This document shows positions 10,575 to 19,284 of a DNA stretch of 64,000 bases, piece after piece. Positions within the stretch are counted from its first letter, which is position 1, and each line of letters starts with the position of its first letter. The notes beneath the pieces were generated by a model. It was not told where the DNA came from. It saw only the letters and a program-made list of their open reading frames with translations, and searched no databases. The DNA is from JAGREO01 sp020446285 (GTDB lineage Bacteria; Pseudomonadota; Alphaproteobacteria; Geminicoccales; Geminicoccaceae), in assembly GCA_041398005.1 (NCBI GenBank), contig JAWKVP010000003.1:124001-188000 (forward strand), given 5' to 3'. Position numbers and translations under genes: made by a program.

Positions 10575-11011
10575 TACCAACCTTCTGGCACTGGCTCACA
10601 CTTGGTGGACTTCTCATTATCATCGAGGTCTTCGCGCCCGGCTTCGTCTTCATCTGGCTCGGCGTCGCCGCTCTTCTCGTCGGCGGCATCACCTGGCTTG
10701 CCGACGGCATGTCATGGCAATGGCAACTCGTCCTGTTCGGCGCCCTCGGGCTGGCCAGCATCCTCGTCTGGCTTGGCTTTCGCACGAAGACGGAAAAGCC
10801 GAGCGACCAGCCCGACCTCAACCGCCGCGGCGCGCAATATGTCGGCAAGGTCTTCGATCTCGTCGATGGAATCGAGAATGGCCGCGGCCGTATCCGCATC
10901 GGCGACGGCACCTGGGTCGTGACCGGCCCCGACTGCCCGGCCGGCCACAAGGTCCGCGTCGTGGCAGTCGACGGCGCAGTGCTGGCAGTGGAACCATTCG
11001 AAAGGAACTGA
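10571..11011 (+). CDS. NfeD family protein (short form)
   Basis: 146 aa. Four hydrophobic segments at about 7-30, 30-45, 48-70 and 71-85 precede a soluble C-terminal OB-fold domain (about 95-146), which includes GRIRIGDGTWVV and a VRVVAVDGAVLAVEP ending typical of NfeD. It lacks the N-terminal ClpP-like protease domain of long NfeD proteins. It is coupled to the SPFH gene by an ATGA overlap; the partners are expected to interact in the inner membrane. Confidence 0.9.
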   Translation: MIPTFWHWLTLGGLLIIIEVFAPGFVFIWLGVAALLVGGITWLADGMSWQWQLVLFGALGLASILVWLGFRTKTEKPSDQPDLNRRGAQYVGKVFDLVDGIENGRGRIRIGDGTWVVTGPDCPAGHKVRVVAVDGAVLAVEPFERN

Positions 11012-11161
11012 TTTCCGTCCTCATACAGAAACCCATGCCTTTCATCAATTTTGATAGCATCAGTATTGTGGAATTTCAGAAAACGAACTGACGATCCATT
11101 TTGTTCATCTCCGATTTTTTCCCGAGAAGCCAAAACACATTCCGGACAAGAGGAGTCAGAG

Positions 11162-11590
11162 ATGAATATTCGCCATGCACTGAATCTTGCATCCACCGCC
11201 CTTGCGTTTCTGGCAAGCCATGCTGCGGCCGTGGCACAAGGCAATATCGCTGCCAGATCCGCCGCCGGGACTCACGATATCTCCGGCGTCGATATCACCT
11301 GCGAATCCTGCAACCAGATCAAGTTCGACGACTGGTGCCAGAGCGAAGGCGGCGGAATGGGATCCAATCCGGACGGGACAACGACCTGCCATTTTGCTGA
11401 TCGCCTCCCCCGGGACCGGATCGGCGGGCTGACCCTGCGCGACCGGCGACAGACGACCTCCGATGCGGCAGTCTATACCTGCAGCGGCGACGCCGAGACC
11501 TGCGCGACCGGGTTCGCCGACCATTGCATGGCGAGCGACGGCGGTCCGAGCCAGAACCCCGACGGCACCGTCACCTGCACGATACACTGA
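11162..11590 (+). CDS. small secreted protein with duplicated four-cysteine module
   Basis: 142 aa from the ATG at 11162, with AGGAG upstream. A signal peptide of about 25 residues ends AVAQ/G. The mature protein holds two similar cysteine modules: about residues 47-78 (CESC, then WCQ, then NPDGTTTC) and about 107-141 (CSGDAETC, then HCM, then NPDGTVTC). Each has four cysteines and a GG...NPDGT.TC ending, so the pattern looks like an internal duplication, probably disulfide-bonded in the periplasm or outside the cell. I do not recognise the family. The 150-bp upstream region is A/T-rich. Not obviously part of the SPFH/NfeD operon; convergent with the molybdopterin gene. Confidence 0.75.
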   Translation: MNIRHALNLASTALAFLASHAAAVAQGNIAARSAAGTHDISGVDITCESCNQIKFDDWCQSEGGGMGSNPDGTTTCHFADRLPRDRIGGLTLRDRRQTTSDAAVYTCSGDAETCATGFADHCMASDGGPSQNPDGTVTCTIH

Positions 11591-11626
11591 CGATTGCAGC
11601 CCTGCCCGGCCGGCGAATGACCAGTT

Positions 11627-13885
11627 CTACTGGCCGGACGTCCCCGCATCACGCATCGCCTGCCAGATGCGGGCAGCGGAAAGCGGCATGTCGAGCCTGC
11701 GGACGCCGCAGGGTGCCAGCGCGTCGAGGGCGGCGTGCACGACGGGAGCCATGGCACCGGTCGGGGACAGCTCGCCGGCACCTTTCGCACCGAGGACATT
11801 GATCGCGGTCGGGGTCGGTGCAAAGCCGCAGTTCAGGGGGGGCAAGTCCATGGCGCGCGGCATGGCGTAGTCCATGAACGTCGCCGTGAGAAGCTGCCCG
11901 CTCGCGTCGAGCACGCAAGCCTCGCACAGTGCCTGCCCCAGTCCCTGGACGATACCGCCGTGGATCTGGCCCATGGCGATCAGCGGGTTGACGATCCGGC
12001 CGATATCGTCGAGGCCGGTGAAACGGTCGAGCCGGAGTTCGCCGGTTTCCGGATCGATCTCGACCTCGGCGACATAACAGCCATTGGGAAAGGTCGCGTT
12101 CGGGCCGTCGAAATCGCAGCCCTTGACCAGCTCCTCGCGACCGGCCAGTTCGAACAGGCCGATGGAGCGGTCAGTGCCCGCCACGGTGAAGCGGGCCGCC
12201 TTGTAGAGAACGTCGATCGCCGCCGCTTCCATCAACCGGGCGGCGCGTTCGCGCGCCTCCTCGATCAGGAGATCCGCCGCCCTGACGATATTCGCACCGG
12301 CAATGGTGAGCGACGACGAGCCGCCGGTACCGCCGCCATCGTCGAGCCTGCCGGTATCGCCCTGCAACACCCGCACGGCAGCCGGGCGGATGCCGAGCCG
12401 TTCGGCAACGATCTGCGCGAACGCCGTTTCATGTCCCTGACCGCCGGCCTGCGTTCCGGTCACGAGCGTCACCGTGCCGTCGGCGGCGACCTCGAGGATC
12501 GAACGTTCGTTGGTGAAGCCGCCCGAACAATGCATGTGCATCCCGACGCCGAATCCGCGCAGGAAGCCGTTCTCCCGACTCCGTTCGCGACGGGCGACGA
12601 AGCCCGCATGATCGGCGGCCTCGAGGGTCCGTTCGAACAGCGCCCCGAAATCGCCGCTCTCCATCGTCTGCCCCATCGGCATGACTTTCGGCAGGGCCTG
12701 CGGCGGCAGAAGGTTGCGCCGCCTGAGCTCGACCGGGTCGATCCCGCTGACGCGCGCCGCCTCCTCGATCACCCGTTCGACGATATAGATCATCTCGGGC
12801 TTGCCGGCGCCGCGATAGGCATCGACCGGCACGGTGTGGCTGTAGACCGCGCACACCCTCGCCGAAAGATCGCCGATTGCATAGGCATGGCCGAGCACCT
12901 TCGCTCCGCTCACACTCGGCGTGAATACGGCAAAGCCCGTCGCATAAGCGCCGATATCGGCAAGGTTGTCGACATCGAGGGCGAGGAAGCGGCCTTCCGC
13001 GTCCAGCGCGAGTTCGGCCGTGAGCCACTGCGCCCGGCCCTGCGCATCCATCAGCGATGCCTCGCTGCGCTCGCCCTCCCACTTCACCGGTCGGCCGGTC
13101 ATGCGGGCGGCAAGCAGGCAAAGTGCATGTTCGGGATAGGCCTGCAGCTTCATGCCGAAGGCGCCACCGACATCGGGTGTGCGCACGATCAGCCGTTCCG
13201 CGTTCACGCCAAGAACCGGCAACAGCATTTCGCGCATCTTGTGCGCGCCCTGCGAAGGTGTCACGAGCTCCATGATACCCGTCGCCGCATCATGACTAGC
13301 CAGTGCCGCGCGGGTTTCCATCGGGTGAATGACCAGACGCTGGCTCGCCGTCTCCACCCTCGCCCGAAACGCGGCCGACGCCATGACGGCGCCGGTCCGC
13401 TCCCGGTCGCCGAGCTGCCATTCATAGCAGGGACGCTCGCCGCCGCTCCGCAGATCGACCGACGCCGGCAGGGCCTCGATTTCAACCTCGACCGAAGCCG
13501 CCGCATCCCGCGCCAGCTCGGGCGTGTCCGCTACCACCATGGCGAGAATCTCGCCCACATGGCGGATTTCCTCGCGTGGCATGACCGGCCGGCAGATCGT
13601 CGTCTGCCCCTCCATCTCCCCGAGTGCCGGAAAATCGCCGAGTTCGCGCACCGCTTCATCGGTGCAGGCAAGCACGAGGCGGACACCGGCATGCGCCGCG
13701 GCGGCACTGGTGCGGACCGAGCGGATACGACCATGCGCCACATCGCTTCGCACGAATATCGCATGTCCCTGCCCGTCCACCACGAAATCACTACTGTAGG
13801 AGCCCTTGCCGCGCACCAGGCGGTCGTCTTCCAGCCTGGGCAGGGGCTGACCGATCATCCCGGTCATTGCGGGCGCTGACGACAT
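11627..13885 (-). CDS. xanthine dehydrogenase-family molybdopterin-binding subunit (CoxL-like), orphan
   Basis: 752 aa, full length for the large Mo subunit of the xanthine/aldehyde/CO dehydrogenase family. Present are the N-terminal fumarylacetoacetase-like hammerhead domain (RLEDDRLVRGKGSYSSDF), the QGAHKMRE and TPDVGGAFGMK cofactor motifs, VDAYRGAGKPE, GQGHETAFAQ, and the catalytic glutamate E705 in GAKGAGELSP. The active-site loop is YRGAGKPE, not the CO-dehydrogenase CSFR motif, so it is not a form I CO dehydrogenase. The FeS small and FAD medium subunits that normally pass electrons are not encoded nearby. Divergent from the formate dehydrogenase operon. The substrate is unknown, likely an aldehyde or N-heterocycle. 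Confidence 0.9.
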   Translation of the reverse strand: MSSAPAMTGMIGQPLPRLEDDRLVRGKGSYSSDFVVDGQGHAIFVRSDVAHGRIRSVRTSAAAAHAGVRLVLACTDEAVRELGDFPALGEMEGQTTICRPVMPREEIRHVGEILAMVVADTPELARDAAASVEVEIEALPASVDLRSGGERPCYEWQLGDRERTGAVMASAAFRARVETASQRLVIHPMETRAALASHDAATGIMELVTPSQGAHKMREMLLPVLGVNAERLIVRTPDVGGAFGMKLQAYPEHALCLLAARMTGRPVKWEGERSEASLMDAQGRAQWLTAELALDAEGRFLALDVDNLADIGAYATGFAVFTPSVSGAKVLGHAYAIGDLSARVCAVYSHTVPVDAYRGAGKPEMIYIVERVIEEAARVSGIDPVELRRRNLLPPQALPKVMPMGQTMESGDFGALFERTLEAADHAGFVARRERSRENGFLRGFGVGMHMHCSGGFTNERSILEVAADGTVTLVTGTQAGGQGHETAFAQIVAERLGIRPAAVRVLQGDTGRLDDGGGTGGSSSLTIAGANIVRAADLLIEEARERAARLMEAAAIDVLYKAARFTVAGTDRSIGLFELAGREELVKGCDFDGPNATFPNGCYVAEVEIDPETGELRLDRFTGLDDIGRIVNPLIAMGQIHGGIVQGLGQALCEACVLDASGQLLTATFMDYAMPRAMDLPPLNCGFAPTPTAINVLGAKGAGELSPTGAMAPVVHAALDALAPCGVRRLDMPLSAARIWQAMRDAGTSGQ

Positions 13886-13960
13886 GCGGAATCCTTCTCG
13901 GCGATGGTCAAATGGGCAGATTCCATGCCGTAGTAGACCATATTTGTTTGCGTTTCACTA

Positions 13961-13979
13961 CTGGTCTTTGGCATACCAG
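13961..13979. promoter_or_regulatory. dyad element in the molybdopterin gene/FDH divergent promoter
   Basis: CTGGT-N9-ACCAG between the divergently transcribed molybdopterin-subunit and formate dehydrogenase genes. Size and spacing suit a LysR- or GntR-type operator; LysR regulators commonly sit with fds operons, but none is encoded here. Confidence 0.35.
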
Positions 13980-14006
13980 ATACAAGCCAAGGCGAGGGAG
14001 AGCAGA

Positions 14007-15734
14007 ATGCCGAGTGTCACCGTCCACAAAGGTGCCGACCGCAAGGTTCATCCGGGCTCCGGCCGTCGCAAGGCTCCCCCCGTGGGCAAGGGCCGGCAGC
14101 TCGAGGACAGCGCGCTCGTCGAGGTCGCCAACCTGCTCGGCAACCGCTCGCGCCAGCGCGATCTCCTGATCGAGCATCTGCACCTTCTGCAGGACCGCTT
14201 CCGCGGTCTCCACGCCCGCCACCTCCAGGCCCTCGCCGAACTGATGCGACTGCCCATGGCGGAGGTGTTCGAGGTCGCCTCGTTCTATGCCCATTTCGAC
14301 ATCATCATGGATGGCGAGCCCGAACCGGCCGAAATCACGATCCGTGTCTGCGACAGCCTGAGTTGCGCCATGAAGGGCGCCGCGAAATTGCATGAGCAAC
14401 TGGCAAGGAAGGCTGACGGAGCGACATTGCGGGTCGTCCGGGCCCCCTGCATGGGGCGCTGTGACACCGCACCGGTGGCCGAGGTGGGCCATGCGTTCGT
14501 CGATTCCGCCACGGCCGACACGGTGCTCGAGGCCGCACGCGCGGGCCACACCCATCCGCAGATCGACAGCTATTCCGATCTCGAGGATTATCGCGAGAAA
14601 GGCGGCTATGCGCTGCTCGACGCCTGCCGTGCCGGCGAACGGGATGCGGAGGCGATCGTTGCCGAACTGAAGAACTCCGGTCTGCGCGGGCTCGGCGGTG
14701 CCGGCTTTTCCACCGGTCTCAAATGGGAGATCGTCCGCAGGCAGGCGAAGCCCCGGGTCATGGCGGTCAATGGCGATGAAGGCGAGCCGGGAACGTTCAA
14801 GGATCGCTACTATCTCGAACGCGAGCCTCACCGTTTTCTGGAGGGCATGCTGATCGCCGCCTGGGCCTGCGGCATTGAGGATGTCTGGATCTATATCCGT
14901 GACGAATATCCGGCGGTGATCGAGATCCTCCGGCGCGAAATCGCGGCACTCGCCGCCGCCGGGATGACGGATGGCGTGAACCTGCATCTGCGCCGGGGTG
15001 CCGGCGCCTATATCTGCGGCGAAGAGAGTGCCATGATGGAGAGCATCGAGGGCAAGCGCGGCCTGCCCCGGCACAAGCCGCCCTTTCCGACGGAAGTCGG
15101 GCTCTTCGGCAAGCCGACGCTGGCGCACAATGTCGAAACCCTCTTCTGGGTGCGCGACATCGTCGAGAAGGGTGCGGACTGGTTCGCCGGGCACGGGCGC
15201 AACGGCCGCAAGGGGCTTCGCTCCTTTTCCGTTTCGGGCCGGGTGAAGGAACCCGGCGTCAAGCTCGCGCCGGCGGGCATCACCATCCGCGAGCTCATCG
15301 ACGAATATTGCGGCGGCATGGAAGAAGGTCACGGCTTCAAGGCCTATCTGCCGGGTGGTGCGTCCGGCGGCATCCTGCCGGCTGCCATGGATAACATTCC
15401 TCTCGACTTCGACACACTCCAGGCGCATGGCTGCTTCATCGGATCCGCGGCGGTGGTCGTGCTTTCGGATGCGGACGACATGCGCGATGTCGCTCTCAAC
15501 CTGATGCGCTTCTTCGAGGACGAGAGCTGCGGACAGTGCACACCCTGCCGTGCCGGCACGGAAAAGGCCGTTCGTCTGATGGAAAAACCTGACTGGGACA
15601 TTCCTCTGCTCGAAGAGCTGTCCAGGGTGATGATGGATGCCTCGATCTGCGGCCTCGGGCAGGCCGCACCCAATCCGGTTCTTTCCGCCATCAGGCATTT
15701 TCGCGACGAGATCGCCGCGGGAGACCCGTCATGA
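14007..15734 (+). CDS. NAD-dependent formate dehydrogenase, fused NuoE/NuoF-type subunit
   Basis: 575 aa from the ATG at 14007 (GGGAG upstream). It transfers electrons from the formate dehydrogenase catalytic subunit to NAD+. Residues about 30-180 are a NuoE/FdsG-like thioredoxin-fold domain with [2Fe-2S] ligands C115, C120, C148 and C152. Residues about 190-575 are NuoF/FdsB-like: the FMN-site GLGGAGFSTGLKW (228-240), the NADH-site GAGAYICGEES (331-341) and a [4Fe-4S] cluster at C508, C511, C514 and C548. In Rhodobacter and Cupriavidus these are two proteins (FdsG, FdsB); here they are one chain. Overlaps the catalytic subunit gene by 4 bp. Confidence 0.94.
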   Translation: MPSVTVHKGADRKVHPGSGRRKAPPVGKGRQLEDSALVEVANLLGNRSRQRDLLIEHLHLLQDRFRGLHARHLQALAELMRLPMAEVFEVASFYAHFDIIMDGEPEPAEITIRVCDSLSCAMKGAAKLHEQLARKADGATLRVVRAPCMGRCDTAPVAEVGHAFVDSATADTVLEAARAGHTHPQIDSYSDLEDYREKGGYALLDACRAGERDAEAIVAELKNSGLRGLGGAGFSTGLKWEIVRRQAKPRVMAVNGDEGEPGTFKDRYYLEREPHRFLEGMLIAAWACGIEDVWIYIRDEYPAVIEILRREIAALAAAGMTDGVNLHLRRGAGAYICGEESAMMESIEGKRGLPRHKPPFPTEVGLFGKPTLAHNVETLFWVRDIVEKGADWFAGHGRNGRKGLRSFSVSGRVKEPGVKLAPAGITIRELIDEYCGGMEEGHGFKAYLPGGASGGILPAAMDNIPLDFDTLQAHGCFIGSAAVVVLSDADDMRDVALNLMRFFEDESCGQCTPCRAGTEKAVRLMEKPDWDIPLLEELSRVMMDASICGLGQAAPNPVLSAIRHFRDEIAAGDPS

Positions 15735-18499
15735 GCATCACCTTCACTCTCGATGGCCGCGAGGTTCGGGCCGAGGCCGGCGAAAGCATCTGGCAGGTGG
15801 CGCGCCGTGAGGGAATCGAGATCCCGCACCTCTGCTACAGCCCCGAACCCGGCTATCGCGCCGATGGCAATTGCCGCGTGTGCATGGTGGAGATCGAGGG
15901 CGAACGTACGCTGGCTGCATCCTGCATCCGCAAACCCGCCGATGGCATGAAGGTCATCACGCAGAACGAACGGGCGAAAAAGGCCCGTTCGATGGTGATG
16001 GAACTGCTCGTCGCCGATCAGCCGGCCCGCGCCGACAGCCCCGACCCGGACAGCCGCTTCTGGCACTGGGCGGATGCGGTCAATGTCGAACACAGCCGGT
16101 TCGAGGCCGGCACGCGCATCGCGCGCGACACCAGCCATGTCGCCATGGCCGTCAGTCTCGATGCCTGCATCCATTGCGGGCTCTGCGTGCGTGCATGCCG
16201 CGAGGTTCAGGTCAATGACGTGATCGGCATGGCCTATCGCGGACACGGCGCGAAGGTGATATTCGATTTCGATTCGGAGATGGGCGAGAGCACCTGTGTC
16301 GCCTGTGGCGAATGCGTGCAGGCCTGCCCGACCGGTGCCTTGATCGAAAAGTCGCTCGTCGACGACAGCGGCCGGCGTACCGAATGGGCCGACAGCACCG
16401 TCGACACGCTCTGCCCGTTCTGCGGCGTCGGCTGCCAGACGACCGTCCATGTCAAGGGCGACAGGATCCTCATGGTCGATGGCCGCGACGGCCCCGCCAA
16501 CGAGAACAGACTCTGCGTCAAGGGCCGCTTCGGCTTCGACTATGTCCATCATGAAGGCCGGCTGACGAAACCGCTCATCCGTCGCGAGGACGCGCCAAAG
16601 GCATGGGATATCCAGATCGCCGACGGTGACTGGTCGTCGGTTTTTCGCGAGGCGAGCTGGGAGGAAGCGCTGGATGTCGCGGCGAACGGGCTCGTGCGCG
16701 TGCGGGATCGCGACGGCTCCGCCGCCATGGCCGGCTTCGGTTCGGCCAAGGGCTCCAACGAGGAAGCCTATCTCCTGCAGAAACTGGTGCGCACCGGCTT
16801 CGGCACCAACAATGTCGACCATTGTACCCGCCTTTGCCATGCAAGCTCGGTCGCAGCACTCATGGAATGTGTGGGCTCGGGCGCGGTCTCCGCTCCGTTT
16901 ACCGCTTCGCGCGACGCCGAACTGATGATCGTGATCGGTGCAAGGCCGGCACAGAACCACCCCGTCGCCGCCACCTATTTCAAGCAGGCGGCGAAGCGCG
17001 GCGTGAAGCTGGTCATCATGGATCCGATCCGCCAGCCGCTGGCCCGCTACGCATGGCGGAACCTGCAGTTCAAGGGCGGCACCGATGTCGCCATGCTGAA
17101 CGCCATGATCCATACCATCGTCGAGGAAAAGCTCTATGACGAGCAATATATCCAGGCGATGACCGAGGGATTCGACACGCTGAAGGAACGGATCGCCGGC
17201 TTTGCGCCGGAAAAGATGGCCGAGGTCTGCGGCATCGAGGCTGAAACGCTGCGCGAGGTGGCGCGCGCCTATGCGCGCTCGAACGCATCCATCATCTATT
17301 GGGGCATGGGCGTGTCGCAGCATGTGCATGGCACCGACAATGCCCGCTGCCTGATCACGCTCGCCCTCATCACCGGCCAGATCGGCCGCCCCGGCACCGG
17401 CCTGCATCCGCTCAGGGGCCAGAACAATGTCCAGGGGGCATCGGATGCCGGCCTCATCCCCATGGTCTATCCCGATTACCGCTCGGTCGAGAACAGCACG
17501 ATCCATGCCGGCATGGAGGAATTCTGGGGAACGAGCCTCGATGACAAGCGCGGGCTGACAGTCGTCGAGATCATCAATGCCATCCATGCGGGCGAGATCA
17601 GGGCCATGTATGTCGAGGGCGAAAATCCGGCCATGTCGGATCCCGATCAGGCCCATGCGAGGCAGGCGCTGGCAAGCCTCGAACATCTCGTGGTACAGGA
17701 TATCTTCCTGACCGAAACCGCATGGCATGCCGATGTCGTGCTGCCTGCCTCGGCCCATGCCGAAAAGACCGGCACATTCACCAATACCAACCGGCAGGTG
17801 CAGATCGGCCGTCCCGCCGTCCCGCCGCCGGGTGATGCACGTCAGGACTGGTGGATCATTCAGGAGGTCGCCCGGCGCATCGGCCTCGACTGGAACTATG
17901 ACGGGCCGGCTGAAGTGTTCGCCGAAATGGCACAGATCATGCCGTCGCTCGGCCATATCACCTGGGAACGGCTCGAGCGCGAGGAATCCGTCACCTATCC
18001 CTGCCCCGGCGACGACCAGCCCGGCAGCGAGATCGTCTTCGCCGAGAATTTCCCGACAGCGAGCGGACGCGGGCGGATCGTGCCGGCCGAGGTCCTGCCG
18101 CCGGACGAACTGCCCGACGAGGAATGGCCACTCGTGCTCACCACCGGACGCATGCTCGAACACTGGCACACGGGTGCGATGACGCGACGGGCGACCACCC
18201 TGGACGCGCTGGAACCGGCGCCGGTGGTCGGAATCAATCCGAAGGAACTCGGCAGGCGCGGCCTCGAGCCCGGTTCCCGTGTGCGGGTATCCACCCGCCG
18301 GGGGAGCATCGTGCTCACCGCCCGTGCCGACCGCGACGTGCCGCCGGGGGTACTGTTCATTCCCTTCTGCTTCGCCGAGGCGGCCGCCAACCTGCTGACC
18401 AATCCGCAACTCGATCCCTTCGGCAAGATACCGGAATTCAAGTTCTGCGCGGCCAGACTGGAAAGCGAGAATGACAGCGACGCTGCCGCGGCGGAATAG
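15731..18499 (+). CDS. fdsA: molybdenum/tungsten formate dehydrogenase catalytic alpha subunit (FdsA type)
   Basis: 922 aa cytoplasmic enzyme oxidising formate to CO2. Cofactor sites in order: N-terminal [2Fe-2S] with C35, C48, C51 and C65; a NuoG-like His/Cys region around 110-121; two [4Fe-4S] ferredoxin clusters (C146-C149-C152-C156 and C189-C192-C195-C199); the Mo-domain [4Fe-4S] cluster C228, C231, C235 and C262; and the active site C369-H370 in DHCTRLCHASS. The Mo ligand is cysteine, not selenocysteine. The C-terminal molybdopterin-dinucleotide domain ends near residue 905. The fdhD/fdsC sulfurase and the small fdsD are not next to it and must be elsewhere if needed. Confidence 0.95.
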   Translation: MSITFTLDGREVRAEAGESIWQVARREGIEIPHLCYSPEPGYRADGNCRVCMVEIEGERTLAASCIRKPADGMKVITQNERAKKARSMVMELLVADQPARADSPDPDSRFWHWADAVNVEHSRFEAGTRIARDTSHVAMAVSLDACIHCGLCVRACREVQVNDVIGMAYRGHGAKVIFDFDSEMGESTCVACGECVQACPTGALIEKSLVDDSGRRTEWADSTVDTLCPFCGVGCQTTVHVKGDRILMVDGRDGPANENRLCVKGRFGFDYVHHEGRLTKPLIRREDAPKAWDIQIADGDWSSVFREASWEEALDVAANGLVRVRDRDGSAAMAGFGSAKGSNEEAYLLQKLVRTGFGTNNVDHCTRLCHASSVAALMECVGSGAVSAPFTASRDAELMIVIGARPAQNHPVAATYFKQAAKRGVKLVIMDPIRQPLARYAWRNLQFKGGTDVAMLNAMIHTIVEEKLYDEQYIQAMTEGFDTLKERIAGFAPEKMAEVCGIEAETLREVARAYARSNASIIYWGMGVSQHVHGTDNARCLITLALITGQIGRPGTGLHPLRGQNNVQGASDAGLIPMVYPDYRSVENSTIHAGMEEFWGTSLDDKRGLTVVEIINAIHAGEIRAMYVEGENPAMSDPDQAHARQALASLEHLVVQDIFLTETAWHADVVLPASAHAEKTGTFTNTNRQVQIGRPAVPPPGDARQDWWIIQEVARRIGLDWNYDGPAEVFAEMAQIMPSLGHITWERLEREESVTYPCPGDDQPGSEIVFAENFPTASGRGRIVPAEVLPPDELPDEEWPLVLTTGRMLEHWHTGAMTRRATTLDALEPAPVVGINPKELGRRGLEPGSRVRVSTRRGSIVLTARADRDVPPGVLFIPFCFAEAAANLLTNPQLDPFGKIPEFKFCAARLESENDSDAAAAE

Positions 18500-18520
18500 G
18501 ACAAGGCTCGCTCGCGAGCC

Positions 18521-19246
18521 ATGGAGACGATCTTGAACATCGCCATGTGGTCCGGGCCGCGCAACCTGTCGACGGCCATGATGAGGAGCTTTTCGCAACG
18601 AGCCGACTGCACGGTGTGGGACGAGCCGTTCTATGCGGCCTATCTGGCCGAGACCGGCCTCGGGCACCCCATGCGCGAGGAGGTGATCGAGGCAGGCGAG
18701 CGCGATGCGGCGATCGTCTCGAAGCGTTGCGCCGCACCGGGTCCACGGGCGCATTTCTATCAGAAGCACATGACCCACCACATGCTGGACAGTTTCGACC
18801 TCTCCTTTCTCGATTGCGTCCGCAGTGTCTTTCTCATCCGCCACCCCGCGCGCGTCGTGGCGAGCTACCATGCCAAGCGGGAAAACCCGGTTTCAGGCGA
18901 TCTCGGCTTCGTTGAACAGAAACGGCTCTTCGAACGGGCGCGCGAGCACGAGGGTCGCATTCCGCTCGTGATCGACGCACATGACATCCGCGAAGATCCC
19001 CGGCGCGCGCTCTCAGCACTGTGCGACGGGCTCAAGATCGGCTTCGATCCGGCGATGCTGGAATGGCCGCCGGGGCCGCATGAGGCGGATGGCGTCTGGG
19101 GCCGTCACTGGTATCCGGCCATCTGGCAATCGACCGGCTTCGCTCCGCCCGAATCCGGGCCGCCGCCGGAACTGCCGACGGATCTGCAAAAGCTCGTCGA
19201 TCAGGCCATGCCGGTCTACGAATACCTGCACCAGCATCGCATCTGA
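18521..19246 (+). CDS. sulfotransferase-like P-loop protein
   Basis: 241 aa. The N-terminal SGPRNLST loop (residues 11-18) corresponds to the PAPS 5'-phosphosulfate loop of sulfotransferases, and LIRHPARVVASYHAKR (about 105-120) matches the 3'-phosphate-binding arginine/serine motif. WDEPFYAAYL is a further signature of the bacterial subgroup sometimes found fused to aminotransferases. Acceptor substrate unknown. It begins 21 bp after the formate dehydrogenase gene, so it may share its transcript although no functional link is obvious. Convergent with the secretin gene. Confidence 0.75.
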   Translation: METILNIAMWSGPRNLSTAMMRSFSQRADCTVWDEPFYAAYLAETGLGHPMREEVIEAGERDAAIVSKRCAAPGPRAHFYQKHMTHHMLDSFDLSFLDCVRSVFLIRHPARVVASYHAKRENPVSGDLGFVEQKRLFERAREHEGRIPLVIDAHDIREDPRRALSALCDGLKIGFDPAMLEWPPGPHEADGVWGRHWYPAIWQSTGFAPPESGPPPELPTDLQKLVDQAMPVYEYLHQHRI

Positions 19247-19284
19247 TACAGGCGTGCTTTTTCGCTACCGGTTGAACGGCGGTT

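Noticed and set aside
11591..11640. GGCCGG-containing repeats as a terminator between convergent genes
   Set aside because: The repeats are short, mismatched when paired and lack a T-run.
11735..13879. Plus-strand open frame of about 714 codons
   Set aside because: Antisense to the molybdopterin-binding subunit; shadow.
15344..18871. Very long minus-strand open frame (about 1175 codons)
   Set aside because: Lies antisense to the formate dehydrogenase genes, whose cofactor motifs are complete; it is a codon-bias shadow with no family resemblance.
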